Below, piece after piece: positions 16,425 through 28,804 of a stretch of 64,000 bases of DNA. The notes beneath the pieces are model-generated. The model had not been told where the DNA came from. It saw nothing but the letters and a program-made list of their open reading frames with translations, and searched no databases. The DNA comes from Pectobacterium araliae. Its GTDB lineage: Bacteria > Pseudomonadota > Gammaproteobacteria > Enterobacterales > Enterobacteriaceae. Where the stretch lies: the NCBI RefSeq assembly GCF_037076465.1, contig NZ_AP028908.1, forward strand, positions 3,534,001-3,598,000, written 5' to 3'. The translations under genes and the position numbers were made by a program. Numbering within the stretch: position 1 is the first letter of the stretch; each line of letters begins with the position of its first letter.

Positions 16425-17984
16425 TTACGACTGCGTGGCGTGCGTGACCGGCTTGTCACCTTTATGACGGTTCAGGTAGCCGATATTGTTGTTGCCCCAC
16501 AGCGATTCATACGGCATACCCGCCAGCATTTCGACCGTGGCCCGCGCCTGCGGCGTAATATTCTCCGGCACAGGCCGCCCGGCTTCACGCATTTTCAGCG
16601 TCTCTTCACGCAGCACGCTGTGCGTTTGCAGGTTAAGTTTAAAGCGCAGAGAAACCAGGAAGCCCAGTGCCAGCACGCCCACGGTGCCGAAGCTCAAAAT
16701 CATCAGAATGGTGTGGCTAACGCCCGGCGCCTGTACGCTCTGCCCGGATACGAAGCCGGAGAGTTGCAACACAATCCCCACCAGCATCACCGCACCCGCC
16801 TGAGAGGCTTTACGGGTCAGCGTCATAATCCCAGCGAAGATCCCTTCACGACGCTGCGCGGTGATCACTTCATCCACATCCGCGATGTAAGTGTAGGTGT
16901 TCCACGGTACGTAGTTGATCCCGCCGCGCCCGATACCCGCCAGTGCAGAGATCAACAGTAATAGAGAGAAGGTGTCATGCAGGCCGCTGTACCACAGGAC
17001 AGCGTAGGAGAGTGCACTCAGGCCAAATAAGCACACAACCAGACGGTAAGACGGCGCAGGCCCAAAGCGAATACACAGCGGGATCATGCCGATAACCGCG
17101 ATGAATTGCAGAATCGCCATGGTGCCCATCAGGTTCGACGCCATCGTCGGGCTTTGCATCAGCACAAAGACCACGTAGTAAGTGAACACGGCATTGAACA
17201 CATCCTGCGCGATATACCCACCCAGATACATACCGAGATGCTGGCGGAAAATGCGAATACGCAGCGTGGAAACCAGCTCAACGTTCAGCCGTTTCAGGCT
17301 TTGGCCTAACGTCAGAGACTGACGCTCCTTCTCCGCCCGCAGCGACGCTTCCGACATCTGATCGCGTGGCCGTTCCCAGGTAAAGAAATAGACCAACGTC
17401 AGCACCAGCGCACAGATAACGGAGAACACCAGACTCGAATAGAAGAAGGACACCGCATTGTCTTTGCCAAAGTAGCCCAGCAGAATACCCGGTAGAAACG
17501 CGGCCAAAATGGCAGAAAGCTGCGCTAACGCGATACGTGCGCCGGAGAACTTGGTTTTCTGTTTGAAATCGTCGGTCATTTCCGGCACCAGCGTTTCATA
17601 CGGCACCAGCACCATGGTGTACACGACATCAAACAGCAAGTAGGTCAACAAATAGTACCAGTAGCTCATATCCCCCACCCACATGAAGCTGTAGCTGAAC
17701 ACGAAGGGAATACCGAGCAAAATAAAGAATTTACGGCGGCCAAAGCGTTTGCCGAGCCAGGTTGAACCGAAGTTATCGGTCAGGAAGCCCATCAGCGGGC
17801 TAACGACGGCATCGAGCACGCGCGCCATCGCAAAAATGAAAGTGGCCTCAATCGGCGTTAAGCCACAGAACGTGGTATAAAAATAGAGTAACCAAGCGGC
17901 CGTCAGCGCGGTAGTACCCGCACCAAGAAAGTCCCCTGAACCGTAGGCTAAATAGTTAGCCAAACCGATCTTACGCGTTTTCAT
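16425..17984 (-). CDS. rhiT: Rhamnogalacturonide transporter (GPH/MFS family)
   Basis: 519 residues with about twelve hydrophobic segments, an inner-membrane sugar-cation symporter of the GPH (melibiose permease-like) group. Typical pieces are NYLAYGSGDFLGAG near the start, RVLDAVVSPLMGFLTDNFG (residues ~55-75), GKRFGRRKFFILLGIP and the central cytoplasmic loop WERPRDQMSEASLRAEKERQ. RhiT of Dickeya imports rhamnogalacturonan oligomers, which the neighbouring rhiN product then cleaves; the two form an operon. In Dickeya the pair is controlled by KdgR, RhaS and CRP. Confidence 0.9.
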   Translation of the reverse strand: MKTRKIGLANYLAYGSGDFLGAGTTALTAAWLLYFYTTFCGLTPIEATFIFAMARVLDAVVSPLMGFLTDNFGSTWLGKRFGRRKFFILLGIPFVFSYSFMWVGDMSYWYYLLTYLLFDVVYTMVLVPYETLVPEMTDDFKQKTKFSGARIALAQLSAILAAFLPGILLGYFGKDNAVSFFYSSLVFSVICALVLTLVYFFTWERPRDQMSEASLRAEKERQSLTLGQSLKRLNVELVSTLRIRIFRQHLGMYLGGYIAQDVFNAVFTYYVVFVLMQSPTMASNLMGTMAILQFIAVIGMIPLCIRFGPAPSYRLVVCLFGLSALSYAVLWYSGLHDTFSLLLLISALAGIGRGGINYVPWNTYTYIADVDEVITAQRREGIFAGIMTLTRKASQAGAVMLVGIVLQLSGFVSGQSVQAPGVSHTILMILSFGTVGVLALGFLVSLRFKLNLQTHSVLREETLKMREAGRPVPENITPQARATVEMLAGMPYESLWGNNNIGYLNRHKGDKPVTHATQS

Positions 17985-18393
17985 CGCTATCCTTCCCCGA
18001 ACATTTTAGTTATGAAGGTGTCACGCTGATACGGTAGCGCCCGGCGATCGTGAAAACCTTTGCGCTTTTGCCACCACGCCGCCCACGCTGGCAGCACGGG
18101 GAAGATTAGTGCGATCCGCTTCAAAGATTTTATAAAAAGCCATTTTAACTGAACAAAACCAACAGTTCGTTTATAGCGATCACAGGATGAAAAGTGAGGA
18201 ACGAGAAAGAAAAAAGGCGGAACAGGCTACGAGCTACGCCTCATTATGTCTTGAAAAACAGCATTTTTTGACAGAGAACGAGATTATCGCCGCACTCAAA
18301 GGGTAATCGGCGCTATCCCCTCATTCGTCTGTGTCTAAAAAAAACAGGGTCGCATCAGCCTAGTGATGCGGCCCTACTCTGAAGCAATCGATC
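17985..18393. other. Upstream region of rhiT and 3' region of the siderophore operon
   Basis: About 410 bases without a credible gene. The right end holds the terminator at 18347-18374. The rest should contain the rhiT promoter. A half site TGTGATCGC (minus strand, near 18180-18190) could be a weak CRP site, but its second half is poor. I did not find a convincing KdgR box. Confidence 0.5.
18336..18374 (-). terminator. Terminator after the binding-protein gene
   Basis: Stem GGGTCGCATCA (18347-18357) pairs with TGATGCGGCCC (18364-18374), loop GCCTAG. On the minus strand it runs into a T-rich tract (TGTTTTTTTTAG), a textbook intrinsic terminator for the operon at 18394-21698. Confidence 0.88.
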
Positions 18394-19482
18394 TCATTCA
18401 GGGGGAGACAAAATAGTATTTACCTGCTGCGCGGTTAAATCGAAGCCATAAAAGCGCTGATAGAAGTCATGCGTCTCTTTTGCCATATCAATGTGCTGCA
18501 TCTGCTGCGGGTACAGCGTTTTTGCCAACCAAAGAAATTGCAGCGCCTGCTCCGACGTTTCCCGACACCACCAGAACATGCCCAGCGGATTCGCATAGAC
18601 GCGCCCCTGTTTTACCGCCCGTAGCTGCTGCCACTGCGCATCCTGACGAATCGCCTTCGCATCCCCAGCCCGCATCGTAATAATCACATCAGGTTCGGCC
18701 TGAAAAATTTGCTCAAGCGAAACGGGCGCGGTAGTGACACCAGAACGGCTAAACCACGGCTCAGCCACGTTGATCGCACCACCCAAATCCATCCAATCCT
18801 GATTCAGTGAAGGGCGTCCCGATGTGGTTAACGGATCGCCAACCGCATGGTAGACCTTTACACGCTGCTGTGACGGAATGTTCTGGATCACCTCCGTCAC
18901 TCGCCTGACGTTATCCTGATAGTAGGCGGCAAAATCCTGTGCCCGACGCGATGCGTCCGGCCCCAGAATCTCACCGGTAATCAGCGTGCGTTCTACCATC
19001 GCAGCCAGTGAGTTATAGCGGAGCGGCACAATAGCGATCCCCGCCTTACTCAGCGCCTCGGCCTCAGCAACCGACACGCTGTCCGACACGAAAAAGACCT
19101 GAGCGCGGCGAGAAATCAACGCTTCCGTGTTAATTCCCATGTTTCCGCTATGAGCGACCAGCGAAGCCTGCGTAATGGACGGCACAAACTGGCGGAACAG
19201 TGGCATATCGCGCACGAGTTTGGTCGTCCCGACAATACGATCGCCATAGCCCAGCATAGCCAGTATCGAATTTTGCGCATTCCACGAGGTAGCAACGCGC
19301 TCAACCGTTTCGGGCACCGTTACAGTACGATCGCCGTAATAGTGAATCGTCCGCTGCGGTGGTTTAGGCGTTTCCGCCTGAACCAGATGCACACCGGATA
19401 AACTCACCGCCAACAGCACTAACGCATTGAGCAGAAACTCATGGTATCGCGTGGCAAGGTAACGTTTCCGCATCACACTCAC
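18394..19482 (-). CDS. Periplasmic iron-siderophore-type ABC substrate-binding protein
   Basis: 362 residues. A signal peptide (LLNALVLLAVSLSGVHLVQA, cleavage after VQA) precedes a TroA/FecB-type binding domain: RTIHYYGDRTVTVPETVERVA, WNAQNSILAMLGYGDRIVG, SLEQIFQAEPDVIITM and QGRVYANPLGMFWW. It would bind an iron chelate or cobalamin-like ligand delivered by the TonB receptor encoded just upstream. The frame opens at a GTG overlapping the receptor's TGA (GTGA); an ATG at 19473 (MRKRYLATRY) behind GGTGAG is an equally good start. No permease or ATPase gene follows, so it must use a transporter encoded elsewhere. Confidence 0.82.
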   Translation of the reverse strand: MSVMRKRYLATRYHEFLLNALVLLAVSLSGVHLVQAETPKPPQRTIHYYGDRTVTVPETVERVATSWNAQNSILAMLGYGDRIVGTTKLVRDMPLFRQFVPSITQASLVAHSGNMGINTEALISRRAQVFFVSDSVSVAEAEALSKAGIAIVPLRYNSLAAMVERTLITGEILGPDASRRAQDFAAYYQDNVRRVTEVIQNIPSQQRVKVYHAVGDPLTTSGRPSLNQDWMDLGGAINVAEPWFSRSGVTTAPVSLEQIFQAEPDVIITMRAGDAKAIRQDAQWQQLRAVKQGRVYANPLGMFWWCRETSEQALQFLWLAKTLYPQQMQHIDMAKETHDFYQRFYGFDLTAQQVNTILSPPE

Positions 19483-21698
19483 CAGTCAACGGTCAGAGAA
19501 GCGCGGATTTCACGCGGTTCACCGACAAAAGCGTTGGCACCGCCGTTAATGCCATCCGTGCTGCCGGGGAAAACAGATGCCCAGTAGCGTTCATTGGTGA
19601 CGTTATTAAGTGCCACACGAAATGCTGCTGGCTTATCGTACAGCTTGAAGCCGTAGCGCGTGCCCAAATCCAGCGTCACATAGCTATCCGCCCAGACAGT
19701 ATTGGTATCATTGGCGGCACGTTTACCGGTGTAGTGGAGGTTCGCGATATAGACCAGATTAGGCGCTGATGGATGGCTATATTCCGTCAGCAGGTTGGCC
19801 TGAAACTTCGGCACTCCAACCACCCGTTTATCACGCGTTGCCGCTAATGCGGTATCTTTCAGCTTCGGATCCAGCAGCGTCATGCTGCCATAGAGGTGCA
19901 AACCGGAAAGCACTTCACCATCCGCCATCAACTCCAGACCGGTGTTAACCTGATTACCCTGCTCTTTGAATATGTTATCTGATGCGACATACGCGAAGGG
20001 GCGTTCCAAACGGAAAAGGGCCGCGTTCAGGTTCAGCCCATCCCACTGAGATTTCACCCCCGCTTCATACTGGGTACTGCGGTAAGGCTTGAGCGTCTGC
20101 CCTTTATTCACCACATAGTCATCTGTTGGCGCGGTACCGCCCTGCTCCAGCGAATCGGCATAAGCGACATAGGTCATCACGTTAGGTAAAGGTTTGTACA
20201 TCAGCGACACCGTCGGGCTGGTACCCGTATCGCGAGTCACTTCACCATCAGCGCCAAAGCTGCGTGAGGTGATCCAACTTTGGCTCACCACCCCCATCGC
20301 CGACCAGCGATCGTTGAACGTGATGGTATCGCCAGCCGTGATAGCCTGCTGACTGGTGCGCGACGACTTATAGCGACCAGAACCCACATAAAAGCGTCCG
20401 TCGCTAGGGTCAGCATAAGGACGTGGAGCATCAAATGCACTGGAACCTAACGTATAGGGCTTCGGATTCCCCAGCGCCGCATAGTTCGTCCACTGATAAC
20501 CCGTGGTGCTAAAGACGACGTCATGAGAAGGCCCGGCAGTATCAATATGGCCATTCAGTTGCAGCGTATTGCTCAATACCTTAAAGCGCCCCGCAGAGTA
20601 TGGCTGGGTCAATTTAGAGGTAACCGTTCCGTCCTTTTGAATCGCATTGCTCAGCGAGCGCATACCGCGATCGGCGGTTTGATAGCCCACCCCACCCGAG
20701 GCATACCAGTTATTATTGAAGTAGTGTTTCAAACGGGTGCTGGCTGTTTTGGTGATGAGATCGAGACCGGCAAAACTCTGCCCGTATCCCTGTTTCGTCA
20801 CATCCGGTGCGCTGGGTAACTGAATCGTCGGCCCATAGGAAAACCCACCGGCATAGCCCATTTTCCTGAAGCGATACTCGCTGGCGTTCACTTCCAACAC
20901 CGTATCGGGAGAAATATTCCAGTCAAATGCCACGCTGGCTAGCTGTCGTCTCAGGGTGCTGTTGCTGATACTCCCTTCGCCTTCATCGTGCAGCAAGTTG
21001 ATGCGGTAACCGAACTGGTTTTCGTCCCCCAGATGCCCACCAAGATCGGCATGCCCCATCGCGGCACCTTTACCGGAATAGCCCACGGTAAAGCGGTTCA
21101 ACGTCTGCGCCGTGGGTCTTTTTTGTGTGAAGTTAAATTGGCCAGACGGGCTGGCGGGTCCGTACAATGCGCCAGTCAGGCTGTTAATGACATCCAGTCG
21201 CTCCAGCATTTCCACCGGAAAGGCAGTGGTGGAAATAATGTTTAGCCCATCCAACCGACTGTTCGCCAGCACGTCGCCTTGCATACCGCGACTTTGCGGA
21301 CGACCTACATCAATGCCGCCCCGCGCTTGCATTTGGCTGGATGCGCTGTATTTCAGGAGGTCGTTAACGTTTTTCGCCTGCTGATTAGCAATCATGGCTT
21401 CCGTCACGGTCGTGGTCGAATACGGCGTGTCCAGTCTTGAACGTTTACCCAACGGCCCGATTTCCACATCATTGGTCGCCATACCTGCGCCAGCCAGATT
21501 CACATTCGCCTCACTATGTTCTGCCTTGACGATCATCACGTCAGCCGCTTTTGCCTTCTCGCTGACATTGCTCGTTGCAGGTTCAGCGCTCAGTACCGGT
21601 GGAACAACCACCATTAATGCTGGTAATAACCACGGTGCTTTTTTTCTATTATTTTTTTTGGGGCTTTCATCTGCTATGTCCCTGTTGGTCAATATCAT
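19479..21698 (-). CDS. TonB-dependent siderophore receptor
   Basis: 739 residues, an outer-membrane 22-strand receptor of the ferrichrome/ferrioxamine type. After a basic start and hydrophobic signal (APWLLPALMVVVPPVLSA) comes a TonB-box-like stretch (ADVMIVKA), then the plug domain (~residues 85-220: LDTPYSTTTVTEAMI, GRPQSRGMQGD, EMLERLDVINSLTGALYG) and the barrel, ending in the aromatic C-terminus LTVDW needed for outer-membrane assembly. The ligand is not predictable. It overlaps the binding-protein gene by 4 bases. Iron control through Fur is likely for the family, but I see only a poor Fur-like site over the start (TATCGATAATTGACATGA, minus strand). Confidence 0.88.
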   Translation of the reverse strand: MILTNRDIADESPKKNNRKKAPWLLPALMVVVPPVLSAEPATSNVSEKAKAADVMIVKAEHSEANVNLAGAGMATNDVEIGPLGKRSRLDTPYSTTTVTEAMIANQQAKNVNDLLKYSASSQMQARGGIDVGRPQSRGMQGDVLANSRLDGLNIISTTAFPVEMLERLDVINSLTGALYGPASPSGQFNFTQKRPTAQTLNRFTVGYSGKGAAMGHADLGGHLGDENQFGYRINLLHDEGEGSISNSTLRRQLASVAFDWNISPDTVLEVNASEYRFRKMGYAGGFSYGPTIQLPSAPDVTKQGYGQSFAGLDLITKTASTRLKHYFNNNWYASGGVGYQTADRGMRSLSNAIQKDGTVTSKLTQPYSAGRFKVLSNTLQLNGHIDTAGPSHDVVFSTTGYQWTNYAALGNPKPYTLGSSAFDAPRPYADPSDGRFYVGSGRYKSSRTSQQAITAGDTITFNDRWSAMGVVSQSWITSRSFGADGEVTRDTGTSPTVSLMYKPLPNVMTYVAYADSLEQGGTAPTDDYVVNKGQTLKPYRSTQYEAGVKSQWDGLNLNAALFRLERPFAYVASDNIFKEQGNQVNTGLELMADGEVLSGLHLYGSMTLLDPKLKDTALAATRDKRVVGVPKFQANLLTEYSHPSAPNLVYIANLHYTGKRAANDTNTVWADSYVTLDLGTRYGFKLYDKPAAFRVALNNVTNERYWASVFPGSTDGINGGANAFVGEPREIRASLTVDW

Positions 21699-22032
21699 GT
21701 CAATTATCGATATGTAATTTTTTATATATCGCTACATACTATACAGACATGACAGGAAGAAAATAAGGCGAGCGATAGAGAGATTTATTTTATAAAACGT
21801 TGAATTTAAAAAATTAAAATATAAAAACGAGGTGTATAGCTGATACCTCAAAGGGAGCATCCGCTATTCAACGAAAGGAAGAGATGAGCGATAAGCGCGT
21901 TGCGGCGCAACGGCAGGAAGGATGGCGATAAAAAAATCCAGAAACGCTTTCGCGCTTCTGGATTTTTATCGTTAATCACATTGATACGTATCAGGCTGCC
22001 TTCTCGGCTACCGGATTACGCTCAAGACGTAA
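21699..22032. other. Intergenic region between receptor gene and eno
   Basis: About 330 bases. The left 130 bases are very AT-rich and should hold the receptor promoter. The right end contains the eno terminator (21931-21967). I see no reading frame with coding character. Confidence 0.55.
21931..21967 (-). terminator. Terminator after eno
   Basis: AAATCCAGAA and TTCTGGATTT form a 10-bp stem around a short GC-rich loop, flanked by A runs on one side and T runs on the other, so it can work in both directions. It serves eno on the minus strand. Confidence 0.88.
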
Positions 22033-23361
<1,329 letters not shown>

Positions 23362-23426
23362 TTAGATAGAACTAAAACCCTAGACGAACAACGCGCGATA
23401 GCGATCGCGCGTTGCTGATATAACTC

Positions 23427-25079
<1,653 letters not shown>

Positions 25080-25290
25080 TTAGGTTTAAAGACGATGGAG
25101 GTACCAAGACGGGAAAGTAGTATACCTGAACCTGATGAACGCCACAAATGTTCGTTTTACACAATGTGGCGATTCCAACACACTCGAAGGCGAAGTAAAA
25201 CCGCTCTCACCACAACCAATAATCACCTTTAATAACAATATAATAAACTCATTAAAATAGATAAAAATATAGTTTGTGATTAAAAATGGA

Positions 25291-26088
25291 TTAATGGCCT
25301 ATTTCCTGTTTTTTAACCTGCTGCCATGCGGCTTCCATTTCATCCAGCATCGCCTGTTCCAGCGTTTTTCCCGATGCCGTAACGATTTGTTCTACCTCAC
25401 GAAAACGACGCGTAAACTTGCGATTTGCCGCCTGTAACGCATTCTCAGCCTTGTGTCCCAGATGACGAGAGAGATTGACTGTAGCGAACAATAAATCACC
25501 AATCTCTTCACCTAATTTTTCTTCATCGACAACAGCTTGCCGCGCCTCGAACATCACCTCATCAATCTCTTCATACACTTTATCGAGCACCGGCCCCAGG
25601 CTGTCCCAATCGAAGCCAACAGAGGCACAACGCTGCTGAATTTTTTGCGCTTTCATCAAGGCAGGCAGCGCATCAGGAATATCATCCAACGGCGAGTGGC
25701 GATCTTTTTCCGCCCGTTCCTGCGCTTTGGTCTGCTCCCAGTTTGCCAGCACGGCATCGCTGTCCGTCAGCGTCAGATCGCCGAAAATATGCGGATGGCG
25801 GCGCTCCAGCTTATCGCTGATGGCGTTACACACGTCGGAGAAATCGAACAAGCCCTTTTCCTGCGCCATTTGCGCGTAAAACACCACCTGAAACAGCAAA
25901 TCCCCTAACTCACCGCGCAAATCATCAAAATCCTGACGGCTGATGGCGTCCAGCACTTCATACGTTTCTTCCAGCGTATAAGGCGCAATGGTGTCAAAAG
26001 TCTGTTTTTTGTCCCACGGACAACCATTTTCAGGATCGCGCAGGGTTTTCATGATGGCGAGCAGGCGCTCGACGGAGGATAGATTCAT
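25291..26088 (-). CDS. mazG: Nucleoside triphosphate pyrophosphohydrolase MazG
   Basis: 265 residues with the tandem MazG domains. It hydrolyses (d)NTPs to monophosphates, cleaning the pool and lowering ppGpp effects. The first domain shows the metal-binding helices ENGCPWDKKQTF, EETYEVLDAI and LRGELGDLLFQVVFYAQMA; the second shows YEEIDEVMFEARQ and EEIGDLLFATVNLSRHLG. The frame is open to 26175, but the start at 26088 (MNLSSVERLLAIM) gives the family N-terminus and has GAGA upstream. In E. coli mazEF sits between relA and mazG; here it is absent. Confidence 0.95.
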   Translation of the reverse strand: MNLSSVERLLAIMKTLRDPENGCPWDKKQTFDTIAPYTLEETYEVLDAISRQDFDDLRGELGDLLFQVVFYAQMAQEKGLFDFSDVCNAISDKLERRHPHIFGDLTLTDSDAVLANWEQTKAQERAEKDRHSPLDDIPDALPALMKAQKIQQRCASVGFDWDSLGPVLDKVYEEIDEVMFEARQAVVDEEKLGEEIGDLLFATVNLSRHLGHKAENALQAANRKFTRRFREVEQIVTASGKTLEQAMLDEMEAAWQQVKKQEIGH

Positions 26089-26513
26089 TGAATTCTCGAT
26101 TATAAAATAAACAGGAAATAAGGTGCGCAAAAGTCTGCACCAACATCTCCGCAGTGAACGGTGTCTCTTAGCCACGTTTTATGCAAATGTGGGAGGATTT
26201 CGTGCGCCACAATACCGCCATTTTAATGCTACGTCGTAGCACGCGCCCGACATAGGGGGCTGTGCCAGCCACCTATGAACCCAGGCTTTTGGCTAAATTA
26301 TGTCGCTGCGCGATGCCTTCGTCGGTATCAGGCTTAACGGACCGCTTGCGACACGCTCCCTGCGTGGCGCAAGCTTTCGCCGCGTCCCTGCGGCTCATCC
26401 TAAGCCTGCTATCTCCTCAGCATAATTTTTTACGCCGGATAACAGCCAACAACGCTTACATCCCTACATCATTTTCGTCTAAAGACGGTCGATGATGGAA
26501 AGGCTGGCAAGAG
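26089..26513. other. Intergenic region mazG-relA with a palindromic element
   Basis: About 425 bases at the place where E. coli has the mazEF toxin-antitoxin genes. No trace of mazE or mazF can be read. The central part is the nested palindrome described separately (26291-26436). The remainder should hold the mazG promoter. Confidence 0.6.
26291..26436. repeat. Nested palindromic element (REP/MITE-like candidate)
   Basis: Three sets of inverted arms are nested on a common centre. The outer set is GGCTAAATTATG (26291-26302) with CATAATTTTTTACGCC (26421-26436), imperfect. The middle set is CAGGCTTA (26329-26336) with TAAGCCTG (26401-26408), perfect. The inner set is CTTGCGACACGC (26345-26356) with GCGTGGCGCAAG (26362-26373), one mismatch, loop TCCCT. 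Such DNA could fold as a long hairpin of about 145 bases. It is not a simple terminator, and the nested arms suggest a mobile or repeated palindromic element; copy number in the genome is unknown. Confidence 0.6.
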
Positions 26514-28751
26514 TCATGCCCCCTGCTGTCGCCTTGCGTCGATCACATCCGGTAGTTGGTTGAGCTTCGCCAGAATGCGGCCCAGTACTTGCAGGTTGTA
26601 GATCTCAATATCCATATCAATCGTGGCCAGTTGCTGTTTGGTGTCGCTGCGGCTAGCGACGCCCAACACGTTGACCTTCTCATTCGCCAGAATCGTGGTG
26701 ATATCCCGTAGCAGGCCGCTACGATCGTTGGCAATCACCCTCACCACCAGCGAGTAGCCGCTGGAGTAGCTTTCACCCCATACCGCGTCCACAATCCGCT
26801 CCGGCGAACTGGCTCGCAGTTCGTCCAGCTGTTCACAGTCAGCACGGTGAATCGAAATTCCCCGTCCGCGCGTGATAAACCCAGTGATCTCATCACCCGG
26901 AATCGGCTGACAGCAGCGGGCAATGTGATGCATCAGGTTACCAACCCCTTCAACAACCACCCGGCCATTGTCTTTGTTATTGCTACGTGCTGGCGGCTGA
27001 TGCGTTTTTTGCGTCAGTTGGCGCAGGGCTTCGCGATCCAACTCTTCCGCACTCGGCTGTTTTAGCTGCGATTGCAGGAAATTCACCATCTGGTTCAAAC
27101 GCACATCACCGCCGCCAATCGCAGCCAGCAATTCATCCAGCGAGTTCACGTTATAGCGCGGCAGCAGCAGTTTTTCTGCCGCTTTCAGGCTAATCCCCAA
27201 ATGCGCCAGTTCGTCATCCAGAATCTGTCGACCCGCCAGAATGTTTTTGTCGCGATCTTGTTTACGGAACCAGTTCTGGATCTTGGATCGTCCGCGACTG
27301 GTGGTGATATACCCCAGATTCGGATTCAGCCAGTCACGGCTTGGGTTCGGCTGCTTCTGGGTGATAATTTCAATCTGATCGCCCATTTGCAGTTGGTAGG
27401 TAAACGGCACAATACGCCCACCGATTTTCGCCCCGATACAGCGGTGCCCGATATCGCTGTGGATGTGATACGCGAAGTCCAGCGGCGTGGAACCAGCAGG
27501 AAGATCGACCACATCACCTTTCGGCGTAAAGACATAGACGCGATCGTCGAATACCTGGCTACGGACTTCATCCAGCACGTCATTCGAGTCGGCCACTTCT
27601 TCCTGCCAGGCAAGCAGTTTACGCAGCCAGGCAATGCGCCCTTCATAGCCAGAACGCCCGCCCACCGAGGTGCCTTCTTTGTATTTCCAGTGTGCTGCGA
27701 CGCCCAGTTCGGCATCTTCATGCATCTGACGCGTGCGAATCTGAATTTCGAGCGTCTTCCCGCCCGGTCCTAACACCACGGTGTGGATAGATTGATAGCC
27801 ATTCGGTTTGGGGTTAGCGACGTAGTCGTCAAACTCGTCCGGCAGATGACGATAGTGCGTATGCACGATACCGAGCGCCCCGTAGCAGTCCTGCAAGCGC
27901 TCAACAACAATACGAACCGCACGCACATCGAACAATTCATCGAACGACAGCGCTTTTTTCTGCATCTTGCGCCAGATGCTGTAGATATGTTTGGGACGGC
28001 CGTAGATCTCTGCCTGCACGCCTTCTTCTTTCATCGCATCGCGCAGCGTTTTGACAAAATCGTCAATGTACTGCGCACGATCGATACGGCGCTCGTGCAG
28101 CAATTTGGCGATTTTTTTATATTCATCAGGATGCAGGTAGCGGAAACAGAAATCCTCAAGCTCCCACTTCAACTGGCCGATGCCCAGGCGGTTAGCCAGC
28201 GGCGCGTAGATATTGGTACACTCTTTGGCCGCCAATACCCGTTCTTCTTCCGGGGCATCTTTCACTTCTCGCAGGTGCGCAATCCGCTCGGCGAGCTTGA
28301 TCACCACGCAGCGGAAATCTTCCACCATCGCCAGCAGCATGCGGCGGATGTTATCAACCTGCTCAGACGCGCCCGAATCATTCTGCGTCGCTTTGAGCTG
28401 GCGGATTGCATCCATATCGCGCACGCCATGCACCAAATCAACGATGTTTTTCCCAAACGCGGCTTCCAGCGTCGGTTCATCGACGACGTTCGCATCTGCG
28501 AGCGGAAAGAGCAGCGCCGCACGCATGCTGTCATTGTCCATGCTGAGCGTGGACAGGATTTCCACCATTTCGATGCCGCGCCACAGCAATAACGAGGCAT
28601 CGGCGTGATCTTGCGTTTGCTGTTCACAGTAACGCCAGGTTTCGGCTAAACGTTCACACGATTGCTGACTGGCAATGCCCAGTGAAGCAATCCACGCGTC
28701 AGGGACAAATTCACCTGCCGTATTCAAATGCGCACTTCTTACCGCAACCAT
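26514..28751 (-). CDS. relA: (p)ppGpp synthetase I, RelA
   Basis: 745 residues. Ribosome-associated GDP/GTP pyrophosphokinase of the stringent response. Order: degenerate hydrolase domain (~1-200, without the full HD motif), synthetase domain (~220-380: GRPKHIYSIWRKMQKK, DLFDVRAVRIVV-like block, NGYQSIHTVVLGP), TGS domain (VFTPKGDVVDLPAGSTPLDFAY), zinc-finger region (HHIARCCQPIPGDEI) and C-terminal ACT domain (VVRVIANDRSGLLRDITTIL). It lies 53 bases behind rlmD on the same strand. Full length. Confidence 0.97.
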   Translation of the reverse strand: MVAVRSAHLNTAGEFVPDAWIASLGIASQQSCERLAETWRYCEQQTQDHADASLLLWRGIEMVEILSTLSMDNDSMRAALLFPLADANVVDEPTLEAAFGKNIVDLVHGVRDMDAIRQLKATQNDSGASEQVDNIRRMLLAMVEDFRCVVIKLAERIAHLREVKDAPEEERVLAAKECTNIYAPLANRLGIGQLKWELEDFCFRYLHPDEYKKIAKLLHERRIDRAQYIDDFVKTLRDAMKEEGVQAEIYGRPKHIYSIWRKMQKKALSFDELFDVRAVRIVVERLQDCYGALGIVHTHYRHLPDEFDDYVANPKPNGYQSIHTVVLGPGGKTLEIQIRTRQMHEDAELGVAAHWKYKEGTSVGGRSGYEGRIAWLRKLLAWQEEVADSNDVLDEVRSQVFDDRVYVFTPKGDVVDLPAGSTPLDFAYHIHSDIGHRCIGAKIGGRIVPFTYQLQMGDQIEIITQKQPNPSRDWLNPNLGYITTSRGRSKIQNWFRKQDRDKNILAGRQILDDELAHLGISLKAAEKLLLPRYNVNSLDELLAAIGGGDVRLNQMVNFLQSQLKQPSAEELDREALRQLTQKTHQPPARSNNKDNGRVVVEGVGNLMHHIARCCQPIPGDEITGFITRGRGISIHRADCEQLDELRASSPERIVDAVWGESYSSGYSLVVRVIANDRSGLLRDITTILANEKVNVLGVASRSDTKQQLATIDMDIEIYNLQVLGRILAKLNQLPDVIDARRQQGA

Positions 28752-28804
28752 AATTTCTCCCTACGTTACCCTTCACCTTGCAAATGACGTTGTATTTCTG
28801 CTTA

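Noticed and set aside
21690..21725. Fur box over the TonB receptor start
   Set aside because: Only one half resembles the GATAAT repeats; the second half matches 3 of 7, too weak to list.
25291..26175. Longer MazG with an Arg-rich N-terminus
   Set aside because: The added residues come from the intergenic region and do not occur in the family; the ATG at 26088 fits.
27072..28592. Two long frames antisense to relA
   Set aside because: Both are shadows of relA; relA has all its domains and the antisense products match nothing known.
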